A stretch of 64,000 bases of DNA from an uncultured Tenacibaculum sp. GTDB lineage: Bacteria > Bacteroidota > Bacteroidia > Flavobacteriales > Flavobacteriaceae. The notes under the pieces were generated by a model. It was not told the DNA's origin, did no database searches, and saw only the letters and a program-made list of their open reading frames with translations. Of this stretch, positions 1 through 8,404 are shown one piece after another (position 1 is the stretch's first letter; each line of letters begins with the position of its first letter). Location: positions 62,001-126,000 of the forward strand of contig NZ_CANLTU010000010.1 of NCBI RefSeq assembly GCF_947494125.1. Direction: 5' to 3'. Made by a program: the position numbers and the translations under genes.

Positions 1-253
1 TATAACCGTATAAAAAACAACTAATAAAAATAGCCTCATAAACTGTGGGAGTGTTAAAAAAGTAACACAAATATAACTAGATAAAGATAAACACATTACA
101 ATTCCCAAATAAACAAAATTCTCCAAAACCCTTAAAAACAAAGGGGTGAAACTTTTTGTAACCATAAAAAAAGCTTGGTAATAAGAATAGTTTTGTACCA
201 TTGTGTCACAAAACAAACTATAAGTTTAATAAAGTCTACCAAACTTCTCTTTT
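1..253. other. Left-edge intergenic region, leader of the giant surface gene
   Basis: AT-rich DNA with no convincing reading frame. A Bacteroidota -7 box TAGTTTTG lies at 188-195 on the plus strand and would start transcription about 50 bases before the surface-protein ATG at 254. A good -33 TTTG at the usual distance is not obvious (the nearest TTTG, 155-158, is too far), so the promoter call is tentative. Nothing else is recognised here. Confidence 0.4.
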
Positions 254-3200
254 ATGAAAAAAACGGCCCTCCCAATACTCACATTGCTATATGCAATAAC
301 ATGTATCTTTCTTTCAGAAAGTATCCATGCAAACAAACGAACAGATCCTGCAAAAACTTTTGTTGGTCAAATTAAAGTAAAAGGATTTGATCCTATGGGA
401 AGTCCTTTTACCAATGGACAAACCAATGTATCTGAACCAGATGGCACTCTTTTTATGAATACTGCAGCTGGGGAAACAAATCTTTCAACTTTCACAATTG
501 AAAACATCAGCCCAATGGATATTCTCAATATTTCTAGTATTACTATTACTGGGGCTAACGCAAGCGATTTTGAAATTGAAGGAACATCTCCTACAATGGT
601 AGCACCTGGAGCAAGTGAAGAATTAAATATCAAGTTCACCCCCCAAACCGTTGGTACTAAAAATGCTACTGTAACCATTACCAGTGACGATGCCACCAAC
701 GGTACTTTTACGTTTGCTATTCAAGGAGCCGCTTACGAACAAGGAAGTGGGTTACACTTTGATGGTGTGAATGATAATATTACATTTAATAGTGGGAATT
801 ATAATATAAATGGTGGGAATTTCACTTTAGAATTTTGGATAAAACCTGAAATTTCTGGTACTAATGAACATTTCATTTTTGATAATATGAGTGGGAGTTC
901 TGGGTATAATTTACGAATAGACACTTCTTTACAACTAAATTTTACATTTTTTACTTCAAGTGGTGCTAAAACCTTTATGACTCCTCCTATTGTAAACAAT
1001 CAATGGCAGCACGTAGCTATTATTTATAATGGAAGTAATTATCAAATTTTTATTGATGGAACTCTTGAAAATACACTTAACATTTCAGAGGCCATTGTTG
1101 ATAGTAGCAGCAATTTAACTATCGGTAGTGCTATGGGCGGTGTACAATACTATGCAGGAGCAATTGATGATTTTCGTGTATGGGATATGGATTTATCTAG
1201 TTGTAGAATTTCCAATCAGTTTAAATGTCAGCTTACGGGAAGTGAAGATAATTTAATTGCGTATTACACTTTTAACAATGGTGAAGTAAATGGAAATAAC
1301 TTTCCTATGTTTTCAATACTTGACCCAAAACATACCATTAGTTCAGGTATTCCTCCTCAAGGTACTTTGAATAATTTTGGATTAACAGGAACAAGTTCAA
1401 ATTGGATTGATGCTAGCTCAAATGGGCTTATTGGAACTTGCAGTACCTACACAGAACCAATTATTAAAATTTCTTCAAATAATAAGGATATTAATAACGG
1501 AGATACCGATGTAGTCGTAACTAATAATACTTCCTTTGGTAACGTACAATTAGGACAAGCAGAACCTGCAGATTATACAATCAATAATTCAGGAAGTGCA
1601 AGTTTGAACATTTCAAATATTACTATTAATGGTTCTACAGATTTCTCTATTATTGAATCGCCTACAACCATAGCCGCAGGAGCGTCAGGAAACTTACGTA
1701 TCCTTTTTACTCCTTCAGCAAATGCACATAGAACAGCAACTGTTGAAATTTCAAATAATGATTGTGACAATGGAACTTTCACTTTTGCAATCGAAGGAAC
1801 AGGATATACTCCTGCAACGGGACTTCATTTTGACGGAACGGATGACCATATAAGTATTAGTCATAATAGTTCTTTTAACACCAACACATTCACTGTGGAA
1901 GGTTATTTTAAAACATCTTCAACGACAGATAATAACCCAATAATTAGTAAATATGATGCTACCAATGAAAACGGTTTTTCTATTCAATTATCAGATACAG
2001 GGAGGTTACGTTTTTACTATAAAAGCTCCAATATAACCACTACCGTAAATTCGAGTATTTCTGGTTTAAATGATGGTAATTGGCATCGCTTTTCTATTGT
2101 TTTTGGAGATAATGCTGTTCAGTTTTATGTTGATGGAACTGCAAATTCAAGTAATTCTTATGCTACAACTCCCAATGCACCTACCAATACAGAAAGTACT
2201 TTTATTGGATATTCTAGCTATTCTAATCAATACTTTTCAGGTGAATTAGATGAAATTCGTTTTTGGAGTCGTGCATTATGCTCAGATGAACTAAGTGCTC
2301 AGGAAACTTGTGAGTTAACAGGAAATGAATCTGGATTAGTTGCTTATTATAATTTGAATGAAGGAAATGTAAATGCTAATAATTCATCTAAATCCACTGC
2401 AAATGACGAAACTTCCAATAATTTAGATGGTACGCTAACAAACTTTTCTTTAACAGGTACTAGCTCTAATTGGGTAGATACTACAGCCAATAATATTTCA
2501 GGAAATTGTTCAGTGGCTATTCCTGAAATCAATGTACAAGGTAATGGTAATGATATCTTAACTGGAGAAACTACTCCTATTACTGGTGATAATACTGATG
2601 CTGATAGTGTTAATGTAGGTAGCTCTAAAGAAATGAGCTTTTTTATTCGTAATTCTGATGGTTCAGCTTCATTAAATGTTAGTGGAATAGTACTTACCGG
2701 TGATACTAGTGATTTTTCAATTACTCGAAATCCAAGTAATAATCCAATACCTGCTACGGAATCTGCTTCATTAATTATAACTTTTACTCCTACCTCTGGT
2801 GGAATAAAAACGGCTACGGTAGTTATTAGTAGTGATGATTGTGATGAACCTACTTATAGTTTTACTATCCAAGGAACTGGTATTCCTCCGGGAACAGGTT
2901 TAGATTTTGATGGTTCTGATGATTTGGTAACTATTTCACACAATACTTCTCAAAACAATCTAAATTTCTCTGTTGATTTTTGGATTAAAACTACAGACGG
3001 TCTTGGTGGTGTTATTAATAAATTTACACCAGATGTCAATAACGGATGGAGAGTTAATCTTGATGGAGGAAGAATAGAATTTTACTACTATGCAAGTACT
3101 TCAAATTATGTTACTCGTTTATTAAGTCCAGCAACTAAAGTAGATGATGATGAGTGGCATCACGTGGCAATTACCTTAGATTCAGGAAATGCTCGATGTT

Positions 3201-6200
3201 ATATTGATGGTACGCTAGCAAGATCAACAGGTTGGGTTGGAACTCCTACAGTAACATCTACCACGGCAAATATTCAATTAGGATATGCAGCCGCCGATAG
3301 TCCAAGTGGAGATGCGGGTGGTTATTTTGATGGTCAATTAGATGAATTACGTATCTGGACAAAAACATTAAGTGCATTTGAAGTTGGTCAATTAAATGGT
3401 TGTACAGCAGATATGTCACAAAACAACTTAATAGCTAGTTATAATTTTAATTCGGGGATTTCTGGTGCAGACAATAGCGGATTAACAACTTTAACTGATA
3501 GCTCTTCTAACAATTTTAATGGAACTTTAAGCAATTTTGCTTTAACAGGTGTTACTAGTAACTGGATTGATGCTTCCGCTAATAATGTTTCTAATAGTTG
3601 CGACTGTATAGTAATAGGAGATGTAACATTAACTACACAAACCGAAGTAGATACTTTTACAGCAACTTTAGGAGATTGCGGAATTATTGAAGGAGATGTA
3701 ACTATTAACGGTACTATTACTGATTTATCAGGTTTTTCTAAGATTCATACTATTTCTGGTAACCTACATTTAGAAGGAAATATTTCTAATGATTTATCAG
3801 GATTTTCAAACTTAACTACTATTGGAGGTAATATGACATTTAAAGACATGTCTAACATCACATCAATAGTAAGTTTTTCAAACATTACAAGTTTGGGGGG
3901 AAGTTTTGAGGTTAACAATCTAGACCAACTAACAGATATTTCAATTCTTAATCAACTTACTTCTATTTCAAGTATAGCTATCACAAATAATTCAATATTA
4001 TCAACGATTGCTTTTGATGAAATACAAACTATAAGTTCAAATTTTTCTATTACATTCAATAGCTCTTTAAGTTCTATTTCAATTCCAAAATTGACCCAAG
4101 TAAGTGGAGAATTTAGAATGAATAATAATGGAGGTGGAATGACCAATCTTAATTTAGCTCTTCTAGAAAGTACAGGGAATTTTCTAATTACTGATATGCA
4201 TAGTTTACAATCTATCACCGCTCCAGAATTACAAACAGTTACAGGTCGTCTAGCCATTGGTAGTTGTAGTGGTTTAACTACATTAAGTATTTCTAAGCTA
4301 ACAAGTATTAGTAACAATGCTTCTATTGATCATTGTCAACAACTAACTACCATTACAACACCAGCGCTATCAACCATAGACGGTAATTTCAGTTTAGACA
4401 ACTTAGGAATAACCAATTTAAGTTTCCTTCAAAATCTAACAAGTATTAGCGGTCAACTTTTATTAAGAGATCTTGTTAGTTTAAATAATCTTCAGGGACT
4501 TGATGAATTAACTACTTTAGGAAGTTTTAATTTATCTAATTGTGATTTGGTTAGTAGTTTAGAAGGTTTTCCTAAATTAACTATTACATCTATAAATACC
4601 TTAAGTATTTCTGAAAATGAATTAATTACAACATTCGATAATTCTTTCTTAGCATCATTAACATCTATTGGTATTTTAGGTATTAGCTTTAATGGAAATC
4701 TGGCAGATATAAGCGCTTTACAAAACGTTACGGAATTAACTAGTACAGATTCTACTATTAGAAATAACAATGCTTTACTAACAATTGATTTATTTGGGTT
4801 ACAAAATGTAACCAATACATTAGTAATCCAGAACCAAGAAAATACTACAAGTTTATGTGGTTTATTCAATTATGTCCATAATGGTAACGGCTCTTCTACC
4901 CTATCATTTGTTGGAACCCATCCAACCGCTTGGGATAGCGTGCAAGATATTACTAACAGTTGTGGTACCCCAGTTATTACATTAACAGGAGACAATCCAC
5001 AAAGTATTGCATTAGGCAGTGGTTATACAGAGTTGGGAGCTAGTGTAAATGACGGCTCTAATGTTACCATAGATGCAAGTGCATTTATTGATGCCATTGG
5101 AAGTTATAGTATTACTTATAACGCTACGGGGGTTTCAGGAAACGCAGCAGTTGAAGTTATTAGAACAGTAAATGTAGTACATCCATCACAAGTTACTTGG
5201 AATGGAAGTGTAAATACCAGTTGGACAACCAATGGAAATTGGTCTACCAATCTAGAACCACTTACTACTCAAAGTGTAATTGTTCCGAATGTAACCAATA
5301 CACCAGAAGTAACTAGTGCCATTCAAATAAATGATTTAACCGTTGAATCTCTTTCTTCCTTTGATATCAATGAAAATGCCGATGTAATAGTAGACGGTAA
5401 CTTGATAAATAATGGAACTTTTACCATGACATCCACAGCATCCAATAGTGCTAGTTTAATAGTCAAAGGAACATCAAATGGACAAGTAACTTATAAACGT
5501 GGAGGATTAGTGGCTAACAAATGGAGTATTGTATCTGCACCCGTTTCTGGTCAAAGTATCAAAGATTTCGTAGAGAACTCAACGAATGATATTCGCGTAA
5601 ACGCAACTGTAACACCTAATAGATATGCTATTGGATACTATGATGATAGCAGAGCCGTTGGAAACAAATGGGTGTACTATACGGTAGATGATTTAGCATC
5701 TAATAGTATAACTTTTGAAAAAGGTAAGAGCTATGCTATTTCAAGAGCAACAAACGGCTCGGTTACATTTACTGGAACTATAGAAACTACCAATATTAAT
5801 ACTTCTGTTGTAGCATCGCAGTGGAATGCCATTGGAAATCCTTATACCACTTTCTTACCACTAAACGAAAACTCCGACACCAATTTTATCAACGATAACC
5901 TTGCTAGTTTTGATCCAAGCTACGTTGCAGCTTATATTTGGGAAAATACTCAAAATAAATATGTGGCTAAAACTCTGGTAAGTGGCGAGAGTTCATTTGC
6001 ACCTGGACAAGGATTTTTTGTCAAAGCCAAGAGTGGTGTAAGTACAATGGCCTTCAATCAAGCACAACGAATGTTACAACCCGCTACTGGAGGAACTTTT
6101 AACAAAGGCTTCAGTATTCCAATCATTGAATTATCCTTAACCTCAAAAGGAACTCATGTTAATACAAGTATTAGTTATAGAAATAATGCGACAAAAGGAT

Positions 6201-6787
6201 TAGATGTTGGATATGATATAGGAAATTTTGACGCAGCTGAATTAGATATTTATACAAGATTATTAGATGGTTCTTCAGAAAAGAATTTCACCTATCAATC
6301 TTTACCTAATGATCTAAAAGAAGCATTTATTATTCCAATTGGAATCAAGGCAAAAGAAGGAGTTTCAGTAACGATCTCTGGAAAAGGAATTTCATTACCA
6401 ACGGGAATTGAAATCTACTTAGAAGATAGAGAAGTAGGAAAGTTCATCAATTTAAATGAAGAAGTTTATTCATTAACCATGGCAAAAACTACAAATGAAG
6501 TTGGAAGGTTTTACTTACATACAAAAGCACAAGTAGAAACTCCAGAAGGAAGTTTAACAAACATTACCCTTTTCAATGTAAATAATCAATTATTCGTAAA
6601 AGGAATCGTCGGAAAAACTTTTGAACTAGCCATGTATAACTCTTTAGGTGCTATCGTTTATAAAGATAACTTTGAAGGAACTGGCAACAATAGTATTGAT
6701 TTACCAATAGTAGCAACAGGAGTTTATATAGTTAGCGTAAAAACAAATATTGGAATCAAGCGTAAAAAAATTATCCTTAAAAAATAA
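254..6787 (+). CDS. Giant T9SS-secreted LamG / choice-of-anchor-D / leucine-rich surface protein
   Basis: This is a 2177-residue exported surface protein, probably an adhesin or a carbohydrate-binding protein; its ligand is unknown. A signal peptide (about residues 1-27) is followed by three rounds of a choice-of-anchor D (ASPM/SPD-2/Hydin-like) beta domain plus a LamG/concanavalin-like jelly roll. The anchor domains lie at about 70-160, 420-515 and 780-875, and the LamG domains at about 165-320, 520-680 and 882-1050. LamG is recognised by repeats such as GLHFDG, 'NWHRFSIVF/EWHHVAITL' and 'YFDGQLDELRIW'. Residues about 1117-1570 are receptor-L/leucine-rich-like repeats (LSGFSNLTTIGGN style). 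A DUF5011/HYR-like Ig domain (about 1573-1645) and an NWS-type beta region follow. The last ~80 residues are a type A T9SS sorting domain (GVYIVSVKTN, then a basic KRKKIILKK tail). No catalytic residues are recognised. The start is supported by the signal peptide directly after the ATG. Confidence 0.9.
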   Translation: MKKTALPILTLLYAITCIFLSESIHANKRTDPAKTFVGQIKVKGFDPMGSPFTNGQTNVSEPDGTLFMNTAAGETNLSTFTIENISPMDILNISSITITGANASDFEIEGTSPTMVAPGASEELNIKFTPQTVGTKNATVTITSDDATNGTFTFAIQGAAYEQGSGLHFDGVNDNITFNSGNYNINGGNFTLEFWIKPEISGTNEHFIFDNMSGSSGYNLRIDTSLQLNFTFFTSSGAKTFMTPPIVNNQWQHVAIIYNGSNYQIFIDGTLENTLNISEAIVDSSSNLTIGSAMGGVQYYAGAIDDFRVWDMDLSSCRISNQFKCQLTGSEDNLIAYYTFNNGEVNGNNFPMFSILDPKHTISSGIPPQGTLNNFGLTGTSSNWIDASSNGLIGTCSTYTEPIIKISSNNKDINNGDTDVVVTNNTSFGNVQLGQAEPADYTINNSGSASLNISNITINGSTDFSIIESPTTIAAGASGNLRILFTPSANAHRTATVEISNNDCDNGTFTFAIEGTGYTPATGLHFDGTDDHISISHNSSFNTNTFTVEGYFKTSSTTDNNPIISKYDATNENGFSIQLSDTGRLRFYYKSSNITTTVNSSISGLNDGNWHRFSIVFGDNAVQFYVDGTANSSNSYATTPNAPTNTESTFIGYSSYSNQYFSGELDEIRFWSRALCSDELSAQETCELTGNESGLVAYYNLNEGNVNANNSSKSTANDETSNNLDGTLTNFSLTGTSSNWVDTTANNISGNCSVAIPEINVQGNGNDILTGETTPITGDNTDADSVNVGSSKEMSFFIRNSDGSASLNVSGIVLTGDTSDFSITRNPSNNPIPATESASLIITFTPTSGGIKTATVVISSDDCDEPTYSFTIQGTGIPPGTGLDFDGSDDLVTISHNTSQNNLNFSVDFWIKTTDGLGGVINKFTPDVNNGWRVNLDGGRIEFYYYASTSNYVTRLLSPATKVDDDEWHHVAITLDSGNARCYIDGTLARSTGWVGTPTVTSTTANIQLGYAAADSPSGDAGGYFDGQLDELRIWTKTLSAFEVGQLNGCTADMSQNNLIASYNFNSGISGADNSGLTTLTDSSSNNFNGTLSNFALTGVTSNWIDASANNVSNSCDCIVIGDVTLTTQTEVDTFTATLGDCGIIEGDVTINGTITDLSGFSKIHTISGNLHLEGNISNDLSGFSNLTTIGGNMTFKDMSNITSIVSFSNITSLGGSFEVNNLDQLTDISILNQLTSISSIAITNNSILSTIAFDEIQTISSNFSITFNSSLSSISIPKLTQVSGEFRMNNNGGGMTNLNLALLESTGNFLITDMHSLQSITAPELQTVTGRLAIGSCSGLTTLSISKLTSISNNASIDHCQQLTTITTPALSTIDGNFSLDNLGITNLSFLQNLTSISGQLLLRDLVSLNNLQGLDELTTLGSFNLSNCDLVSSLEGFPKLTITSINTLSISENELITTFDNSFLASLTSIGILGISFNGNLADISALQNVTELTSTDSTIRNNNALLTIDLFGLQNVTNTLVIQNQENTTSLCGLFNYVHNGNGSSTLSFVGTHPTAWDSVQDITNSCGTPVITLTGDNPQSIALGSGYTELGASVNDGSNVTIDASAFIDAIGSYSITYNATGVSGNAAVEVIRTVNVVHPSQVTWNGSVNTSWTTNGNWSTNLEPLTTQSVIVPNVTNTPEVTSAIQINDLTVESLSSFDINENADVIVDGNLINNGTFTMTSTASNSASLIVKGTSNGQVTYKRGGLVANKWSIVSAPVSGQSIKDFVENSTNDIRVNATVTPNRYAIGYYDDSRAVGNKWVYYTVDDLASNSITFEKGKSYAISRATNGSVTFTGTIETTNINTSVVASQWNAIGNPYTTFLPLNENSDTNFINDNLASFDPSYVAAYIWENTQNKYVAKTLVSGESSFAPGQGFFVKAKSGVSTMAFNQAQRMLQPATGGTFNKGFSIPIIELSLTSKGTHVNTSISYRNNATKGLDVGYDIGNFDAAELDIYTRLLDGSSEKNFTYQSLPNDLKEAFIIPIGIKAKEGVSVTISGKGISLPTGIEIYLEDREVGKFINLNEEVYSLTMAKTTNEVGRFYLHTKAQVETPEGSLTNITLFNVNNQLFVKGIVGKTFELAMYNSLGAIVYKDNFEGTGNNSIDLPIVATGVYIVSVKTNIGIKRKKIILKK

Positions 6788-6791
6788 AACA

Positions 6792-6971
6792 ATGAACAAC
6801 CAAAATATAAATTTAAAAGGAAACAAAATCACCAGAAAAGAAGCTTTAGAAAAGTTGGGTAAATATGGTAAGTATTCAGCTTTAACTGCTTTAGGAACTT
6901 ATATGATTTTGAATCCGCAGAAAGCGCAAGCACAAAGTCCTCCAACCGATCATCCAGGAGGGAACTTTTAA
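6792..6971 (+). CDS. 59-residue exported or anchored peptide downstream of the T9SS protein
   Basis: A small gene starts 4 bases after the stop of the giant surface gene and ends at a strong terminator, so it is almost certainly in the same transcript. The ATG at 6792 is preferred over an upstream in-frame start at 6750 that would overlap the surface gene. The protein has a charged N-terminus (ITRKEALEKLGKYGKYSA), one hydrophobic stretch at about residues 28-41 (ALTALGTYMILNP), a possible signal-peptidase site KAQAQ and a short Pro/Gly tail (PPTDHPGGNF). It resembles a Tat-like or late signal sequence with almost no mature part. The function is unknown; a role as a partner of the T9SS cargo is inferred from position only. 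Confidence 0.7.
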   Translation: MNNQNINLKGNKITRKEALEKLGKYGKYSALTALGTYMILNPQKAQAQSPPTDHPGGNF

Positions 6972-6980
6972 TAAAAAAAA

Positions 6981-7008
6981 CGAGGCTATTCAGCCTCGTT
7001 TTTTTTTT
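6981..7008. terminator. Bidirectional terminator between surface operon and trmH
   Basis: Perfect 7-bp stem CGAGGCT/AGCCTCG (6981-6987 and 6992-6998) with a four-base loop, eight A's before it and ten T's after it, so it can work on both strands. The last codons and the stop of the minus-strand trmH gene lie inside the hairpin. Confidence 0.85.
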
Positions 7009-7663
7009 GATAATACGCGATTAACTTATCAGGGTTCTTAATTGTATTTTTAATCCATTCAAAATACAAAACTCTTTTTTCTTCATCAGTTAATTGCCAA
7101 TCAACATTAGTCTTACGTAAGCGTGAAGTTACATCGTTTAAAGTGATTGCAGCTGCTACCGATATGTTTAAACTCTCGGTAAAGCCAACCATTGGTATTT
7201 TTAAAAATCCATCAGCCTCTTGTTTAATATAATCAGAAATACCCTCTTTCTCAGCTCCAAATACAAAAGCGGACTTCTTTGTTACATCAAAATCAGATAG
7301 CACACAAGAATCAGTATGTGGTGTTGTTCCTATAATTTGATACCCTTTTGCTCGTAAGTCTTCTAAACAAGCTTTTGTATTATCTCCATCTTCCTTAAAA
7401 CGATTAATATTTAACCATTTCTGACTTCCTTTCGCAACATGTCTAGAAACTTTATTCGTAAATCTATTTTCAATTGCATAAACATCTTGCACACCGAAAA
7501 TATCACAACTTCTCACCACAGCACTTGCATTATGCGGTTGATATATGTCTTCTAAGACAACAGTAAAATGACGTGTTCTTTTATTCAACACTTTATGAAA
7601 AATATTTTTCCTTTTCTCTGTAATATAATCTTCTAAATAAGCTAATAATCCTTCGTCAATCAT
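6986..7663 (-). CDS. trmH: TrmH-family RNA 2'-O-methyltransferase (SpoU)
   Basis: S-adenosylmethionine-dependent ribose methyltransferase of the SPOUT class, most like TrmH, which makes Gm18 in the tRNA D-loop. The length (225 aa) fits TrmH. The three family motifs are visible: NASAVVRSCDIFG (residue 45 onward, with the catalytic-type Arg), VFGAEKEGIS (134-143) and IPMVGFTESLNISVAAAI (156-173). The last two build the trefoil knot that binds SAM. The C-terminus ends KKNEAE, encoded within the terminator hairpin. It is divergent from the sirtuin gene with only 35 bp between the two starts. Other SpoU members (RlmB, TrmL) differ in motif spacing, so the exact RNA target is an inference. Confidence 0.85.
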   Translation of the reverse strand: MIDEGLLAYLEDYITEKRKNIFHKVLNKRTRHFTVVLEDIYQPHNASAVVRSCDIFGVQDVYAIENRFTNKVSRHVAKGSQKWLNINRFKEDGDNTKACLEDLRAKGYQIIGTTPHTDSCVLSDFDVTKKSAFVFGAEKEGISDYIKQEADGFLKIPMVGFTESLNISVAAAITLNDVTSRLRKTNVDWQLTDEEKRVLYFEWIKNTIKNPDKLIAYYQKKNEAE

Positions 7664-7674
7664 ACAACAAACAT

Positions 7675-7695
7675 ACTAAAATTTCATATTTTAGT
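7675..7695. promoter_or_regulatory. Inverted repeat between divergent trmH and sirtuin starts
   Basis: ACTAAAAT (7675-7682) and ATTTTAGT (7688-7695) form a perfect 8-bp inverted repeat centred in the 35-bp gap between two divergent start codons. It could be an operator or merely AT-rich symmetry. No -7 box is visible inside the gap. Confidence 0.25.
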
Positions 7696-7698
7696 TTT

Positions 7699-8382
7699 AT
7701 GAAAAAACGATTGGTTGTATTAACAGGTGCTGGTATAAGTGCAGAAAGTGGAATTAAAACATTTAGAGATGCAGATGGACTATGGGAAGGACACGATATT
7801 TATGAAGTAGCTTCACCTGAGGGTTATAATGCAAATCCAGAATTAGTCCTTGATTTTTACAATCAACGTAGAAAGCAATTATTAAATGTTAGTCCAAACA
7901 AAGCGCATTTAAATCTTGTTACATTAGAAGATCATTTTCATGTTGATATTGTTACTCAAAATGTAGATGACCTACATGAACGTGCAGGAAGCTCCAATGT
8001 ATTACATTTACATGGTGAACTTTTAAAAGCTAGAAGTACTACACATGAACATTTAGTTTATAATTGGAGTTCTGACATTATTTTAGGTAATCTATGCGAA
8101 CAAAATTCTCAATTACGCCCTCATATAGTTTGGTTTGGAGAAGCCGTTCCAATGTTAGAAAAAGCTATTGAACTAACTTTAAAAGCAGATATTATAATTA
8201 TTATTGGTACTTCTATGCAAGTATATCCAGCTGCTAGTTTAGTTGATTATGCTCAAGAAAATACTCCTATTTATTTTATTGATCCAAAACCAGCTTTAAA
8301 CCAAAACTCGCTTAATAACCTAACAGTTATAAAAAACGTTGCTAGTTTAGGTACCGACAAACTTTTAGAATATTTAATTTAA
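7699..8382 (+). CDS. cobB: SIR2-family NAD-dependent protein deacylase (CobB-like, zinc-less)
   Basis: Sirtuin that removes acyl groups from lysine using NAD+. The NAD-binding motif GAGISAESGI (residues 10-19), TQNVD (86-90), the catalytic histidine in HLHGEL (His105) and GTSMQVYPA (170-178) are all present. Tyr54 and Arg57 (FYNQRR) correspond to the E. coli CobB Tyr/Arg pair that accepts succinyl-lysine, so a desuccinylase/deacetylase is expected. The structural zinc site is missing: the segment after HGEL (residues 108-142) holds a single Cys instead of four. At 227 aa it is a short, cytosolic class III-type sirtuin. The amidohydrolase gene follows after 22 bp. Confidence 0.9.
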   Translation: MKKRLVVLTGAGISAESGIKTFRDADGLWEGHDIYEVASPEGYNANPELVLDFYNQRRKQLLNVSPNKAHLNLVTLEDHFHVDIVTQNVDDLHERAGSSNVLHLHGELLKARSTTHEHLVYNWSSDIILGNLCEQNSQLRPHIVWFGEAVPMLEKAIELTLKADIIIIIGTSMQVYPAASLVDYAQENTPIYFIDPKPALNQNSLNNLTVIKNVASLGTDKLLEYLI

Positions 8383-8404
8383 AAATTACTAGTATCTTGT
8401 ATTC

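Noticed and set aside
6750..6791. Extended start of the 59-residue peptide gene
   Set aside because: It would overlap the end of the surface-protein gene, and the resulting N-terminus is only its frame-shifted reading; the ATG at 6792 is better.
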